Of a stretch of DNA of 64,000 nucleotides, positions 34,960-46,224 are shown one piece after another. Below the pieces are notes generated by a model. It saw only the letters and a list, made by a program, of their open reading frames with translations. It had not been told where the DNA came from and did not search any database. This DNA comes from Plasmopara viticola (Eukaryota > Oomycota > Peronosporomycetes > Peronosporales > Peronosporaceae), in NCBI GenBank assembly GCA_001695595.3, contig MBPM02000180.1, positions 1-64,000 of the forward strand. The letters run 5' to 3'. Numbering within the stretch: position 1 is the first letter of the stretch; each line of letters starts with the position of its first letter. The position numbers and the translations under genes are program-made.

Positions 34960-36032
34960 ATGATTGGTGCCGGGATGCGATATTATCCGTATTTTTTCAC
35001 TCAGTCCATTTCCATATCTTCCACAGATTCATCGGCAGCATCCATTGGCTCGTCCTCTTCTGGTGGTCATTCTGTAGTGACGGGAACGCTTCTTGATTCA
35101 TCGTCTTTAGTGATGTGGATAATAGGTTCTGAATCCAAGCTTCCGGTATCATAGATACCATTAACTTCAAGCTCATCCAGCTTCACCGACCTCGACACCT
35201 TGTCCTTGTTCAGTTCCAGGTCGTACACGCGGTATCCTTTGGTGTTCTCTGGATACCCTAGAAACATGCACTTGAAGCTCTTGGGTTCGAGTTTCGTCCT
35301 TTTTGCGTCATCAACGTGAGCGTATCCATGTGACTCAAACACACGTAAGTGTTCCATATGCGGTTTAATCTTGAAATACACTTCATACGGCGTCATGTTC
35401 GATCGCTCCGAGTTGGTCGATCAATTAATCAGGTGTACCGCAGTGCTGACAGCTTCAGCCCACCAGAAGGTTTGCATATTTTTACAGTGCAACATGCTTC
35501 GTGCTTTTTCCATGACCGTGCGGTTCATGCGCTCGGCCACACTGTTCTGTTGCGGGCTGTAGGGCACAGTCTTCTGGTGCACGATCCCGTTCGATGCACA
35601 GATATTGTCCATTTCCTTGTTGACGAATTCCGTGCCGTTATCCGAACGCAGACACTTGATGTGCTCACCCCACTGGTTCTCGAACATATTCATAAATGTT
35701 TTGAATTCGGCAGGCACCTCGTTCTTCGTGGTGAAAAAGTACACCACCACGTACTTGGAGTAGTCGTCGACGAACGTGAGTACGTACCGGGCCCCTCCCT
35801 TCGACTTCGTTTTCATGGGCCCCATGACGTCCGTGTGTACAAGTCGAAGCACCTTCGTCGTCTTAGACATCGATCGAGACGGGAAGTGGGTGACCGTTTG
35901 CTTGCCCTTGATACAGCCCCCACACAGCGTCATGGACATTTGTTCATCATGGGCATGCCAGTAGTAGCGCGCTACGTGTTTACCAGCGCGTTTTTGTTCA
36001 TATGATCCATGCGTGCGTGCCACAACTCCCAC
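34960..36032 (-). pseudogene. copia integrase region
   Basis: The frame from 36032 has the zinc-binding CGGCIKGKQT segment and the catalytic core: Asp in HTDVMGPM, Asp in LRSDNGTEF and Glu in SVAERMNRTVMEKAR. A TGA at 35421-35423 interrupts the frame after HLIN, then it continues unbroken in the same frame to about 35067 with the C-terminal region (GYPENTKGYRVYD). Inserts element DNA into the genome in active relatives. Confidence 0.9.
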
Positions 36033-36425
36033 TTGTTGTCGGCTCCGGCGTTTTCCACGTAGTGCGCCATATCTTCTTTACAGTCGAGGACGTAGGCTTT
36101 ACCGATCTTTTTGCCCGACGCGATTGCCTTTGCCTTGTTCCAAATTATACATGGATCTTTCTGAAACTTCACGCTCATGCCACGCTCTGCCAGCTTGCCG
36201 ACCGATAAGAGTCGACAGTCAAGACCGGGAATGTACAGCACCTCGACCATCTTGATTCGTTTGCCGTCAATGCCTGTCAGACGCGCTGAGCCCGTCCCTG
36301 CCACGCGGATCTTCTTGCCGTCCGCGATGGTCATTTCAATCTTATCGAGGTCTTTATACTTGAATAAGTCGTCGTGATGTGGCGTCATATGCGCCGACGC
36401 ACCGCTGTCCTTTAGCCACCCAGTT
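35972..36425 (-). pseudogene. copia protease and pre-integrase region
   Basis: DSGASAHMT (aspartic protease active site) lies at about 36391-36417, followed by the pre-integrase segment with WELWHARMDHMN near 36000. The frame is lost on both sides by frameshifts. Confidence 0.88.
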
Positions 36426-36479
36426 GATCAACTATTCCCAACAGCGAATACCTCATCATCGGCGTTGCTTTCGTTCTTC

Positions 36480-37164
36480 TTTGGGCAGTCCCGCTTCATG
36501 TGTCCCATCTGGCCGCATCTAAAGCATTTTCCACCAAAGCACCGTCCCTTCTGCCGTTGCGGCTCTTGCCGTTCTTGAAGTTCCTCTTATTCTTGAACTT
36601 TCTGTCGTTCGTCGTAACCTTCAATGCGCGCTCCGCGCCTTCCTTCTTGTCGACGCGCTCGTACTCCTTTAGAAGCTTCTCCTTTACCTCGATCAGCGTC
36701 GTGTCCTTGGAGTATTCCACGATCGAAATGATGAGCTCGTACTCCGTAGGCAAGCTGCTCAGCAGGATGACAAGCTGACGAGCTTCACCAAGCCGTTCAC
36801 CCAGTGTTTGTAGTCCTACAATGAGCTCATCGAAGTTATCGAGATGCTATGCCATTGATACGCCGTTTACCATCTTAAACTCGTGGAGACGGCGGGTCAT
36901 CGTCACGCGGTTGTGCATTGTTGTCCGGTTGTAGAAATCGCGCAACGTGTTCCACGCCATGGTCGCCGACGTAGCCGATCGAATCTTAGTGTGATGCTCC
37001 ACCGCAACTCCTTGAGCAATCAATCCCAACGCCTTCATGTCGTTGATCAGCCACGCCTCCGTGACCTCCGCCGGGTCCTTCACGACTTGGACGTGCGCCA
37101 GAGGCTCCAGTGGAAGTAGTTGTCGCTTCCAAGGTTGACTGACTTCGGACTTCTTGCTGGTCAT
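36480..37164 (-). pseudogene. copia gag region
   Basis: Starts at an ATG at 37164. Copia-type capsid sequence is open to a TAG at about 36847 and continues in the same frame to 36496. A frameshift near 36545 then separates it from the CCHC zinc knuckle CFRCGQMGHMKRDC (about 36488-36529), which binds the element's RNA. Confidence 0.88.
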
Positions 37165-37206
37165 AACGGCGGTGTGGATGTCTTGAGCGTCTTTCGGCTG
37201 TTAACA

Positions 37207-37393
37207 TGTAGAAAGGGCTTGTGTGCTGGAAGGTAAATTTCGAAGTGAATATATATTTAGGTCCTTAGTTCGCTAACGTGCTACCTCTAAGCTTACTGTT
37301 TTTTCTACTGGATACCCGTGCGACACTATAACGTCAGCACCGTACCATAATCATGTGGTTGGCTAGCATGCATACAGCGGTGTAATACCAACA
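37207..37393 (-). repeat. 5' LTR of first copia element
   Basis: 187 bp, TGTT...CTACA on the element strand. The adjacent internal sequence, tgttaacagccgaaagacgc, is where a primer-binding site should lie; I could not match it to a tRNA by eye. Confidence 0.9.
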
Positions 37394-37949
37394 GAATTAG
37401 TGCGTCCTAAACGTATTAAGGTGTTGGTAGAGTGATTAAATTAGCTGGTATTACACTGCCCTAATTTCGTTTTCGCTCGAAGAATAAGCTTGAAAAATAT
37501 AATACAAGGACCATTTGCGTAAGTTTAATTTTGACAAATGTGATGTATAGAGACCAAAACCTCGATCGTTTTGATTGTAAGTGTGCACTCCGAATATCGT
37601 GCACCCTTTGATTTAATCTGCATGACAGATAACATATTAAGTAAACCGAACGCAATCTCTCTTTTAATTTGCGGAAAGTCTGGTGCTTGATTCCTGGCAA
37701 ACAAAAATCAACGTTTTGTACGACTGACTAAATTTACTTATAATACCCGACTGGCCAAAATAGTATTACGATCTACATGTTCTCTGATAGGTCAGCTGAT
37801 TAAGAAGCTGCTCGACGAAGTTGAGCATGTTAAGATAAGGCGCTTTGCCCGATACATTTAAGCTGACAAATAACAATTGAAACCATGCTGATCTCAGAAC
37901 AGAATAGCATTAAGTAATAAGTGATAATACATTTTTTCGAACACAAACA
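37394..37949. other. 3' flank of copy 7 beyond the copia element
   Basis: Continuation of the transporter 3' flank (gaattagtgcgtcctaaacg). No supported gene. Confidence 0.55.
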
Positions 37950-38796
37950 CAAGTCGACTGTCGACTTTTTGTCGGAAAGTCTAGCTTGTTAAAATAGACT
38001 GGACGAGTGAAGAAGGCACCACTAAAGCCGAGGAATCTTTGAGCACCGACACTTTTGACTGCTACTAGTAATTCCCGTTTAGAGACGATGAGACCGAAGT
38101 GGTGAGTTTACGTACTCTAGGTGCGTAATAATTGCATTGGTTTGACGCATTCACATCCGACTCCCACGTAAGGTGCCTTTTTTAGTGTCTTCTTAATTTG
38201 ACTGTGCTGGGAACACATTGCCTTCTCCAAGCAAACATGCAAGCTTCTGTCAGGCAATAAGTGCGCTGCATAATTCTCTAACTGCCTTCAATAATCACGT
38301 ACGACTTTCCACCATGCCAAAGGTATACATAGAACCGCTCTGAGAAGTGCCAATGCAGCAATACACCGCCGATAATGGCAAAAAAAAGCAATGAACACAC
38401 TTAAATGACTCAGTGTAAGACGTATTCGGTGTTCAAGAGTGAAAGCCTGTCCCCAGACAATTGACCATCAAGGTTTTTCTCTGGCCAGACTTTTTTTCGA
38501 CACGTCCAAACACACCAATCTACGACCGAGGATCCAAGAGCTGATTGCAAGTGTCTACAGAGTCTTCGTGTATCCAGAAAAAGAGCAACATACCGGGTAA
38601 AATACGCATTACATTGCATTCCTCTTTAGTCAAAGACAAAATTGTTCGATTGCGGCGTGGACCGTCCGACCTGAAAAGGCTGCAGTGCTACGACAAGAAT
38701 GTTAGCGTACAGTCCTTAACTTGCTAGAGATATTGTGTCTCGACCTGTCACAACGAATTTCGGAGCAGACGTAGATGACATCGGTGTAAGCTCCAT
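37950..38796 (-). pseudogene. Old transporter relic, N-terminus to helix 7
   Basis: Minus-strand relic starting at the ATG 38796, with the GRSTS helix 1 end near 38650, YFTRYVALFLDT, and the helix 7 region at about 37985-38080. Almost identical to the relic at 62790-63639 and close to that at 25682-26570. Confidence 0.75.
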
Positions 38797-39420
38797 GCGA
38801 TCACAAGTTAAAGGAAAAATTTTGGCCGATGCGACCTGATGACGCATGGCACCCGATCGGGTTTCTCACCGTCACGGGGTATGCGTAGCTCTGTCGGTCA
38901 TCTGTCCAATCGTTATCTAACACTTACACGAGCAACTCACCAAGCATTTGCTCGGCTGACAACTCTTTGAGAGACGCTAGCTACTCGTAATTGTTGTCTT
39001 TAGCTTTGCGCTCACGCTTTCAGCACGGGACCAGGAGCACTGAAGTGCTCGGAATGACGCACCCTTTATTAACTTGTTGCACAGTTTTTCGAAAGGTCTT
39101 GCATCGCGTCTATAGTATCTAATGTCTTCGCCTTGAAGAAATCGAAGCGTGCTCATATCGTATGTCATTTTTGTTAATGCCAGGTCTATAGCTGAGAAGG
39201 CTCACTGCAGCTCGTCGCATGCGTTCCCTTTAATCAATGTTCGACATCGTCAGCGACTGCGTTATCGATTGCATCAAGGAATTATGCTTGTGGTCGACGT
39301 GTCAGTGGATTCGGTTGCCTTTTCGCAGGAGTCATCTTTGCTGTTTTGTGTAGCGCTCGCACTTCGCTCGCACCACCGAATTTGCATTCTAGTTTTTTTA
39401 AGGGAGACGTTATTTTTGTA
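38797..39420. other. Spacer between relics, no gene supported
   Basis: Homologous (other strand) to 25011-25681. Contains the direct repeat cgctcgcac-tt-cgctcgcac at about 39355. Confidence 0.5.
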
Positions 39421-40560
39421 CATGAGTATGATTATGAAATTATAAAGGAATACCATACACCTCATCATGTCATTTGGTTTCGCACCAAGTTTGTCTTAAA
39501 TATCTTAAATGGTCTTGCCATACGTATCAGGCACGACGGTGAAAAAGGAGAGAAATGAAGACGCGATCGTCTGCATGATTGGCACGAAACTTAAGTTTAC
39601 CAAGGCAGAAGCAATGTACGGATACGTTAATATAATCGTGAGACCATACAACCAACTGCAGCCAATGCATATTGAGCACCCTAAAGCTCGCACAACGACT
39701 GGAAACATGCCCTCCATGACTCGCCATGCAAAGTCCAAGACTTGCACCTAATGTAGACACGTAGAACACAACAAACACAATAGCAAGTCAAGATGTATGA
39801 GTCACTAGCGACATTGTAATACTAATCGCACTAAGTAGCATCCCTGCAATATGAGCTTGCGATTACCGAGACGCGAGGCTAGGAGCCACAGATTAAATCC
39901 GGTAGGACATTGATAAAGTTGACAAATATGACACCAATACGATTGTCCGAAAGTCCCGCTAGCTTTCAGATTCCAGACGAGTAAAGGAAGACCGCCTAAG
40001 TATCCGTTAATTGATAAGCGTCAGCCACGCCGGTAGCCGTTAGCTTCGGTAGAAGTTACGACGTGAAGACCTCGATAGTGAACTAGCTTGACCTTAAGAA
40101 GAGGCTGAAGCGATTCTTGACATTCTAAGATCTTTTAACCGGACGGTTCCTTCCCGTCAAGTCTCGACGCCTTCTTGCTGCTGGGCAGCATACACGTTAT
40201 TTTAAACACAGACACGCGCTAATTGGTCTTCCGCGTCCTTAGATTCACGCGGAACTTTCTACCAGGACAGAGGGTGCAAATGACAGAAGTGTACTCCAAG
40301 CACAATTGGAAACCCAGTAATATACCTTCGGTACTCGTGCTAGCAGAGAAAAACATAATTGCTACCAAGAAATGACCTAGGCAGTAAGAAATATGGGAGG
40401 ACACTCACAATTTACTGTGAAGATGTGGTGGACAAATCTCGCCAATGAAGCCAGGAATTACTCCTGCTGAACCGCCAGATGCGATACCTGCAAAGACACG
40501 GCCAACACTGAAAATCGTGATGGTACTGGATGTAGCCTGGATAACACTACTAGACACTTT
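39421..40560 (-). pseudogene. Old transporter relic, 5'-truncated, without the helix 7-9 deletion
   Basis: Minus-strand homology starts at the same point as copies 7 and 10 (gtgttatccaggctacatcc at about 40555) and runs through the PPHL region, helices 5-6, a degraded helix 7-9 segment (39790-40080), then GCSICIGCSWLYG, LTYPYIAS and VVPDTYGKTI at 39510. Stops and indels are frequent. Unlike the four relics around the copia remnants it keeps the middle third of the gene. Confidence 0.83.
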
Positions 40561-42524
40561 AATCGTGGCACAGTTTTGATCTTTTCAGAAAGTGTTATAA
40601 ATTGTTGTACGATACTGACGAAAGCCAGCCTACCGAAATGATGTGAACAATGTTGATAGCTGAGGCAGTGATAGCGTTCCATTATCTGCTCGCGCGATCG
40701 GCATGTTCGCGAATTACAAACATTTTATGGATGGTGAATCAAACAGCAAAAAGAGGTTAAGATGAAAGTGGCGTATATTAAGCCCGAGTTTTAGCCAATC
40801 AGTAGTTTACTTTAATAAGCCGTTCACAAGAATGGGGTTCGGAAAACGAAACGGGGGGGGGGTAGATAACGCGGCTCGGATCCAAAGATTAGAGGTAGGA
40901 ACAAAGCCAAAGTTGATTGTTCACTCATTGGCTGGTGATTTTCAAAAAATGTCTACACAAAACCATATCGATTATCGAAAACCATCAATAATTGTTTATT
41001 GTGGCTGTTATGGCTCAATTCATCCCATATCGCGCGACTTTTCCAATTCATACCAATCTAGGCGTAGTGCTTCACTAAGGCCTGCTCAGCTCGTGGAGCG
41101 ACCTCTCGAATCGAGATCGGCTTGCGTCTAGTGGGACCAAATATCGCGAGCGACCGCACTTGATCAGTGAATATGACCTGCTCGATCACTTCTTCGGGTA
41201 GCAGCAACAGCCAGTTGTATTGACACAAATTTTATGGCGATGTAATGCAGCTACGATTTAGACCCGTAGGAACACATCCAAAATTAAACTTTGCTCGACA
41301 ATCGCTTACAATTTCGATTAAAGAAAATATTTGGGAATATTACGTACTGAGATGTACTACTTTTAATACTACATAAAAAAAAAGCCAATAGCTACGTAAG
41401 GGAGAGCGGTATAATTCTGCAATTAGAAACCATACTATTATTATAGACTTGGTTGTGCTGAACTTATTAGCGACATGGCAGTGCTACCATTGAAATGAGT
41501 CGCATGCTACGCAAAACAAATTCTGAAACCGTCATTTGAATAATATAATTCGTCTGGTAAAGGGGAGCATATAATGAAGCTGGAAGTCGTCTGCGTATCG
41601 CTTTTTTTTTTCGCAGCGCATTGCGTTCGCGTATCGCTAACTTTTTTCGCAGCATACCGCGCATATTACTATCATAGAGTAAACTTTGCGACATGGATTT
41701 GAAAAATATCTACTTATGGTCGAGATAGTCGACCTTGTATACACCGCGAAAGGACTAACGGGGCTAATTTAAAGCTCGCTACACCTAGTAACTCGAAGCA
41801 GTGGCGCACCATATGTTTTCTTCCCTGTGTGCGCATGACTGTCTTTCACCATGCATGTGACTGCACAATTTCATATGCACACAATTGTCTACAAATTACG
41901 TGCACTTACGAGCAAGTAATTCACGTTAGATTGCTTTATTCAAGAGCTTGTGTTCATTTATGCCGATGAGGGAAAATTAGGGTGACACAAAAAAGACCAG
42001 CTTTACGAGATGATGGTAACAAACGTAGGAAAGTGTGAACCAGTGCGCTTAAACTTTGACGTAATTGCAAAATGATGACTTTGATTCGCGTGACAAATAC
42101 GTTTAGGCGTGTGTTTTGCGAAGCCTAGTAGCTAAAGATTTGTCAATGATTAAATTTGACAACTTTACGATGGTCGAACTTTGTCGACCGTTAACTACAC
42201 ATGGTAAAATTTTTCCGCATAAGATCAAAAGCTTTTTTTATCGCATTTCAAATGTTGCCTGAAATTACTTTCCGTAAGTAACTCACTACCATAAATTCAT
42301 TTTGCCTGTTATCCACAATTTGTGAGGAATTCCTTTGAAACACTTGGAACCCAAATCTGTTAGTGTATTCTGCCTTAGTCTTTCCCGAGCAAGGATAGAT
42401 CGGTCTTCTTAGGTGAAGAATATATGAACCCATGTCATTTTACGTTTTGCTAGAAAAAACGCAGGCGTCAAAGCAACGGTGAAATAAGCGAATCTATTGA
42501 CAAAATAGCACTCTGGCAACAATC
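40561..42524. repeat. Inverted copy of the 2-kb intergenic region, upstream of copy 8
   Basis: Near-identical reverse complement of 29350-31335. A G-rich run near 40852-40862 differs in length from the other copies. The right end is copy 8's promoter; no gene is supported in it. Confidence 0.75.
42433..42448 (+). promoter_or_regulatory. Inr-like element of copy 8
   Basis: tgtcattttacgtttt, fitting the oomycete Inr consensus, 77 bases before the ATG at 42525. Confidence 0.55.
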
Positions 42525-44114
42525 ATGGATTTTCCCTCGTCGATGGTCAGCAATAGCAGTGATTACTGCTGGGTAGCTCCGACGCCTTTGGCTATGACTG
42601 CAGTTGCTGACATCAAAACTGATCCCGTTAAACCAACGTGGAAGTTATACGCCAATGTTATCATAGCAGTGATCCAAGGCATTCAATTTGGATGGTCCAC
42701 GTCACAAATGAACAATTCGATTTTTAATAATGAGGAGGACTGCAATGCACGACCGATTAAGCCCGGTACGTGTCTAATGTTCCCCGGACACACCAAGACC
42801 CAATGGACTATCGCAGTCAGCGCGTGGATTGTTGGTGGGATGATCGGTTCACTTTTGACTGGACGACTTTCGAACAAATTTGGACGAAAACCGACCATGA
42901 TGGCCAATTGCCTTGTCATGATTGCTGGTGGTGTCATCCAGGCAACATCCAGTACCATCACGACTTTCAGTGTTGGCCGTGTCTTTGCAGGCATCGCATC
43001 AGGCGGTTCAACAGCAGTAGTTCCTGGCTTCATTGGCGAGATTTGTCCACCACATCTTCGCAGCAAATTGGGTGTGTGCTTTCAGCTTTCTAACTGTCTC
43101 GGTCATTTCCTGGTAGCAATCATGTTCTTCTTCGCTAGCACGAGCACTGGTTGGAGGTATGTTGCTGGGTTTCCAATCGTGCTCGGGGTATTGTTCCTGG
43201 CATTGGCACCGTCTGTACTGGTGGAAAGTCCCGCGTGGTTGTTGATGGTCGACAAACCCACGGAAGCGGAAAACCAATTAGCGTGTCTCTTTGGTGAGGA
43301 TAACGTGTATGCGGCCAAAGTTTGGATTGACCAGCAGCAAGTAGACGTTGAGTCTGGACGGGAAGGAACGACTAAGTTAGAGGACCTCGGTATGTCAAGA
43401 ATCGCACTAGCCCCTACTCAAGGTCAAGCCAGTACACTTTCGAGACTGTTTACGTCGTTGCTTCCACAGATGCTAACGGCCATCGGTGTGGCTGGTGCTC
43501 TACAGTTCTCCGGTATCAATGCGGTCTTCTTTTACTCGTCCGGCATTTTTAAGCAAGCGGGGCTTTCGGACAGTCGAATTGGTGTAATGATAGTCAACTC
43601 TATCAATATGGTACCGACCTTGTTCAGTGGCTTTCTAGCCTCGCGATTTGGTAATCGCAAGCTTATTTTGTTCGGCCTCGCAGGCATGCTACTAAGTGCG
43701 CTTGGTATTACAGCGTCGCTAGTGACTCATATGTCCTCGCTTGCTATTCTGTTTGTTGCGCTCTACATGATTACATATGGTGCAAGTCTCGGACCACTGG
43801 TATGGGGGGTCATGGCGGATATGTTCCCCGACGACGCGCGAGCAGTAGGATGCTCCGTTTGCGTAGGCTGCAGTTGGTCGTGCAGTCTCATCATTGGATT
43901 AACGTATCCGTACATTGCTGCTGCCTTAGAAAACTATAGTTTCGTGCCATTCATGTACACGATCGCATTGTCATTTCTCTTCTTTTTCAGTGTCGTGCCC
44001 GATACGTATGGCAAGACCATCCAAGATATCCAAGACGAATTTGCTGCAAAAAGGATGAAAACCGTGGCCACAACTGATCACGGTCAAAATCAGATCCCTT
44101 CGTTAGAATCTTAA
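42525..44114 (+). CDS. MFS sugar porter, copy 8, intact, longer C-terminus
   Basis: Open 529-residue protein of the same sugar porter family as copies 4 and 5. It differs at the N-terminus (MDFPSS; DIKTDPVKP for DNETDSVKP) and near the helix 6-7 loop (MVDKPTEAEN for MVDQPKEAEN; LALAPTQGQ for IAPAPTQGQ). At the C-terminus the array stop TAG is CAG, adding QIPSLES. Helix 2-3, helix 7, helix 10 and PDTYG motifs are intact. It lies between the inverted intergenic copy and the second relic block, in the position that copy 5 holds 25.2 kb earlier. Its promoter is only partly similar to the array promoters, so its expression may differ. Confidence 0.95.
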   Translation: MDFPSSMVSNSSDYCWVAPTPLAMTAVADIKTDPVKPTWKLYANVIIAVIQGIQFGWSTSQMNNSIFNNEEDCNARPIKPGTCLMFPGHTKTQWTIAVSAWIVGGMIGSLLTGRLSNKFGRKPTMMANCLVMIAGGVIQATSSTITTFSVGRVFAGIASGGSTAVVPGFIGEICPPHLRSKLGVCFQLSNCLGHFLVAIMFFFASTSTGWRYVAGFPIVLGVLFLALAPSVLVESPAWLLMVDKPTEAENQLACLFGEDNVYAAKVWIDQQQVDVESGREGTTKLEDLGMSRIALAPTQGQASTLSRLFTSLLPQMLTAIGVAGALQFSGINAVFFYSSGIFKQAGLSDSRIGVMIVNSINMVPTLFSGFLASRFGNRKLILFGLAGMLLSALGITASLVTHMSSLAILFVALYMITYGASLGPLVWGVMADMFPDDARAVGCSVCVGCSWSCSLIIGLTYPYIAAALENYSFVPFMYTIALSFLFFFSVVPDTYGKTIQDIQDEFAAKRMKTVATTDHGQNQIPSLES

Positions 44115-44511
44115 GTCAGTTAGAAAAGCCTATTTACATTGCTCTGATTATATATTGAGATCTGGTTGCAGTGAAATCTAATTTGCAGCAATTAGGACTA
44201 TATAAAATCTGGCCTACACAAATGTTATACAAATTAGAATTATACGACACTACAATGTTTGCTACTAACAATTTATTGACCACACAAACACTTTACTCTT
44301 TCATAGTGGCGAACCGCTCTATCGGCGAATACGCTTTACTTTTTGTGCAGAAAACCTTTTCATTACACTATAATCCAGCAAGGTGCCAATCTATCAAAAC
44401 TTTCCGCTAAACCATACAAACCATACTTCCTGAGTAAAACAGTAGGCTGAAAGTCAAAGTGTGTTAGTCCGTTGAATAAGTCTGATCGCTGCAGTTTGAA
44501 TAAGTGCGACT
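44115..44511. other. 3' flank of copy 8, no gene supported
   Basis: Standard transporter 3' flank up to the SINE-like insertion. Confidence 0.55.
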
Positions 44512-44861
44512 TAAATGTGTTATGTATTGTATTGTATTACGTTATCGCGTTGCCATGTTATGCACGTGCTAGGCTCAGTCTGGCTAGTCCACGGCATAGA
44601 GGGGTGTCCGCATACGTCGGGTCTCGTTCGGTGGGCAGTGCAGCCAGCACCGAGGTCGTGAGGGTCTTCCATTATTTTGTTTATTCTGAATTGGTAAGAG
44701 CCCAGGTGGCGCTCTGGTGCTGGAGACCGTCGCATCGAGGGTGAGACTCGTTAGAGACCTGCAGATGCCCGAGAGCACCTGCCCGAAGCGCGCGAGCATT
44801 TAGCCCCCGCGCTTGGAAGGAGGGCGTCACCCCAACCTTTTCCAAGCGTAAATGTGTTATG
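44512..44861 (-). mobile_element. SINE-like insertion, second copy, inverted
   Basis: 324-bp insert (44525-44848) between 13-bp repeats taaatgtgttatg at 44512-44524 and 44849-44861. These are the reverse complement of the repeats around the insert at 27029. Same site, same element, opposite orientation, with a handful of substitutions and small indels (for example in the caccgggcgcc region). Its aatac tail is on the left here. Confidence 0.85.
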
Positions 44862-45334
44862 GTGTTGGTAAAGTGATAAAATCAGGTAAATTTTCACTGA
44901 AGCTTGAAATAAAATTACAAGGACCATTTGTAAACTTGCGTAAGTTTAATTTAGACCAATGTGATGTATAACGACCAAAAACTCGTGTGCACTCCGAATA
45001 TCGTGCACCCTTTGGATTAATCTGCATGACTGATAATATACTAAGATACCTTCAACGCAGTCTCTCTTTTTAATTCGCGAAAAGTCTGGTGCTTGATTTC
45101 TGGCAACACAAATCAACGCTTTGTACGACTGACAGAAATTTACTTATAATACCCGACCGGCCAAAATTGTATTACGATCTACATGTCCTCTAAATGGTCA
45201 GCTGATTAAGAAGCTGCTCGACGAAGTTGAGCATGTTAATAAGGCGCTTTGCCGATACATTTTAAGCTGACAAATAACAATTGAAATCATGGTGATCTTA
45301 GATCAGAATAGCATTTAGTAACAAGTGTAATATA
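44862..45334. other. Old 3' flank, no gene supported
   Basis: Homologous to 26571-27015 in reverse complement and to 19300-19850 directly. Confidence 0.5.
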
Positions 45335-46224
45335 TTTTCAACATTAACACAAGTCGACTCGACTGTCGGAAAGTCTAGCTTGTTGAAATAGACTGGACGA
45401 GGGAAGAAGGCAGCATTGAAGCCAGTGAATCTTTGGGCACCGTAATTTCTGATTGCTACTAGTAATTGCCGTCGGAAAGACAATGAGACCAAATTGGTGA
45501 GCTTACATGCTTTAGGCCATTGACGTGCGAAATAATTGCATTGGTTTGACGCTTCCACATCCGACTCCCACGCAAGTTGTCGTTTTTTTTTATTGACTTC
45601 TCCATATCTTTGCTGGAAACACGTTGCCCTGTCCAAGCAGACATGCAAGCTCCTGTCAGGCAATAAGTGCGCCGCATAATTCTTGAACTGTCATCATAAT
45701 CACGCACGACTTTCCACCATGCCAAGGGTATACATAGAATTGCTCTGGGAAGTAGTACATAGAACCGCTCTGAGAAGTGACAATGCGGCAATTCACCGCC
45801 GATATTGGCAATGGACACACTTAAATGACTCAGTGTAAGACGTATTGAGTGTTCATGAGTGAAAAGTTGGTCGCTTCAGCCTGTCCCTAGACAATTAAAA
45901 GTTTTTTTTTTAGCCAGACTTTTTTCGACGCGTACAAACCCACCAATCTTCGACCGAGGATCCAAGAGCTACCTGCAAGTGTCTACAAAGTCTTCATGTA
46001 TCCAGAAAAAGAGGAACATACCGGGTACAAAAGGCATTGCGTTGCATTCCTCTTTTATCAAAGATAAAATTGTTCGATTGCGACGTGGACCGTCCGACCT
46101 GAAAATGCTGCAGTGCTACGACAAGAATGTTGGCGTAAAGTTCTCAGGTTGCTAGAGATATTGTGTCTCGACCTGTCACAACGAATGTCGGAGAGAACGT
46201 AGATGACATTGGCGTAACCTCCAT
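45335..46224 (-). pseudogene. Old transporter relic, N-terminus to helix 7
   Basis: Direct counterpart of 19855-20749, with the ATG at 46224. The helix 7 stretch lies near 45380-45450 (ccagtgaatctttgggcacc on the plus strand). Broken by stops. Confidence 0.73.

Larger units (their letters stand above)
32904..37393 (-). mobile_element. Full-length decayed Ty1/copia retrotransposon (first copy)
   Basis: A 4.49-kb element on the minus strand, with LTRs at both ends and the copia order gag, protease, integrase, reverse transcriptase, RNase H. The LTRs start TGTT and end CTACA on the element strand, and a purine-rich tract (gagtgggag) precedes the 3' LTR. Several stops and frameshifts interrupt the polyprotein, so it is non-autonomous now. 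The host sequence on either side (ctgttgtta and gaattagtg) joins to the unoccupied sequence without any target duplication. Confidence 0.93.
27364..39158 (+). repeat. Segmental duplication, first copy (about 11.8 kb)
   Basis: Matches 52205-64000 in the same orientation at an offset of 24841-24843 bases. It includes copy 6/9, the intergenic region, copy 7/10, the complete copia element and the next relic. Confidence 0.93.

Noticed and set aside
35349..36005. 218-codon plus-strand frame inside the copia element (also at 60192)
   Set aside because: It is the antisense of the integrase, whose D, D and E motifs are clear on the minus strand.
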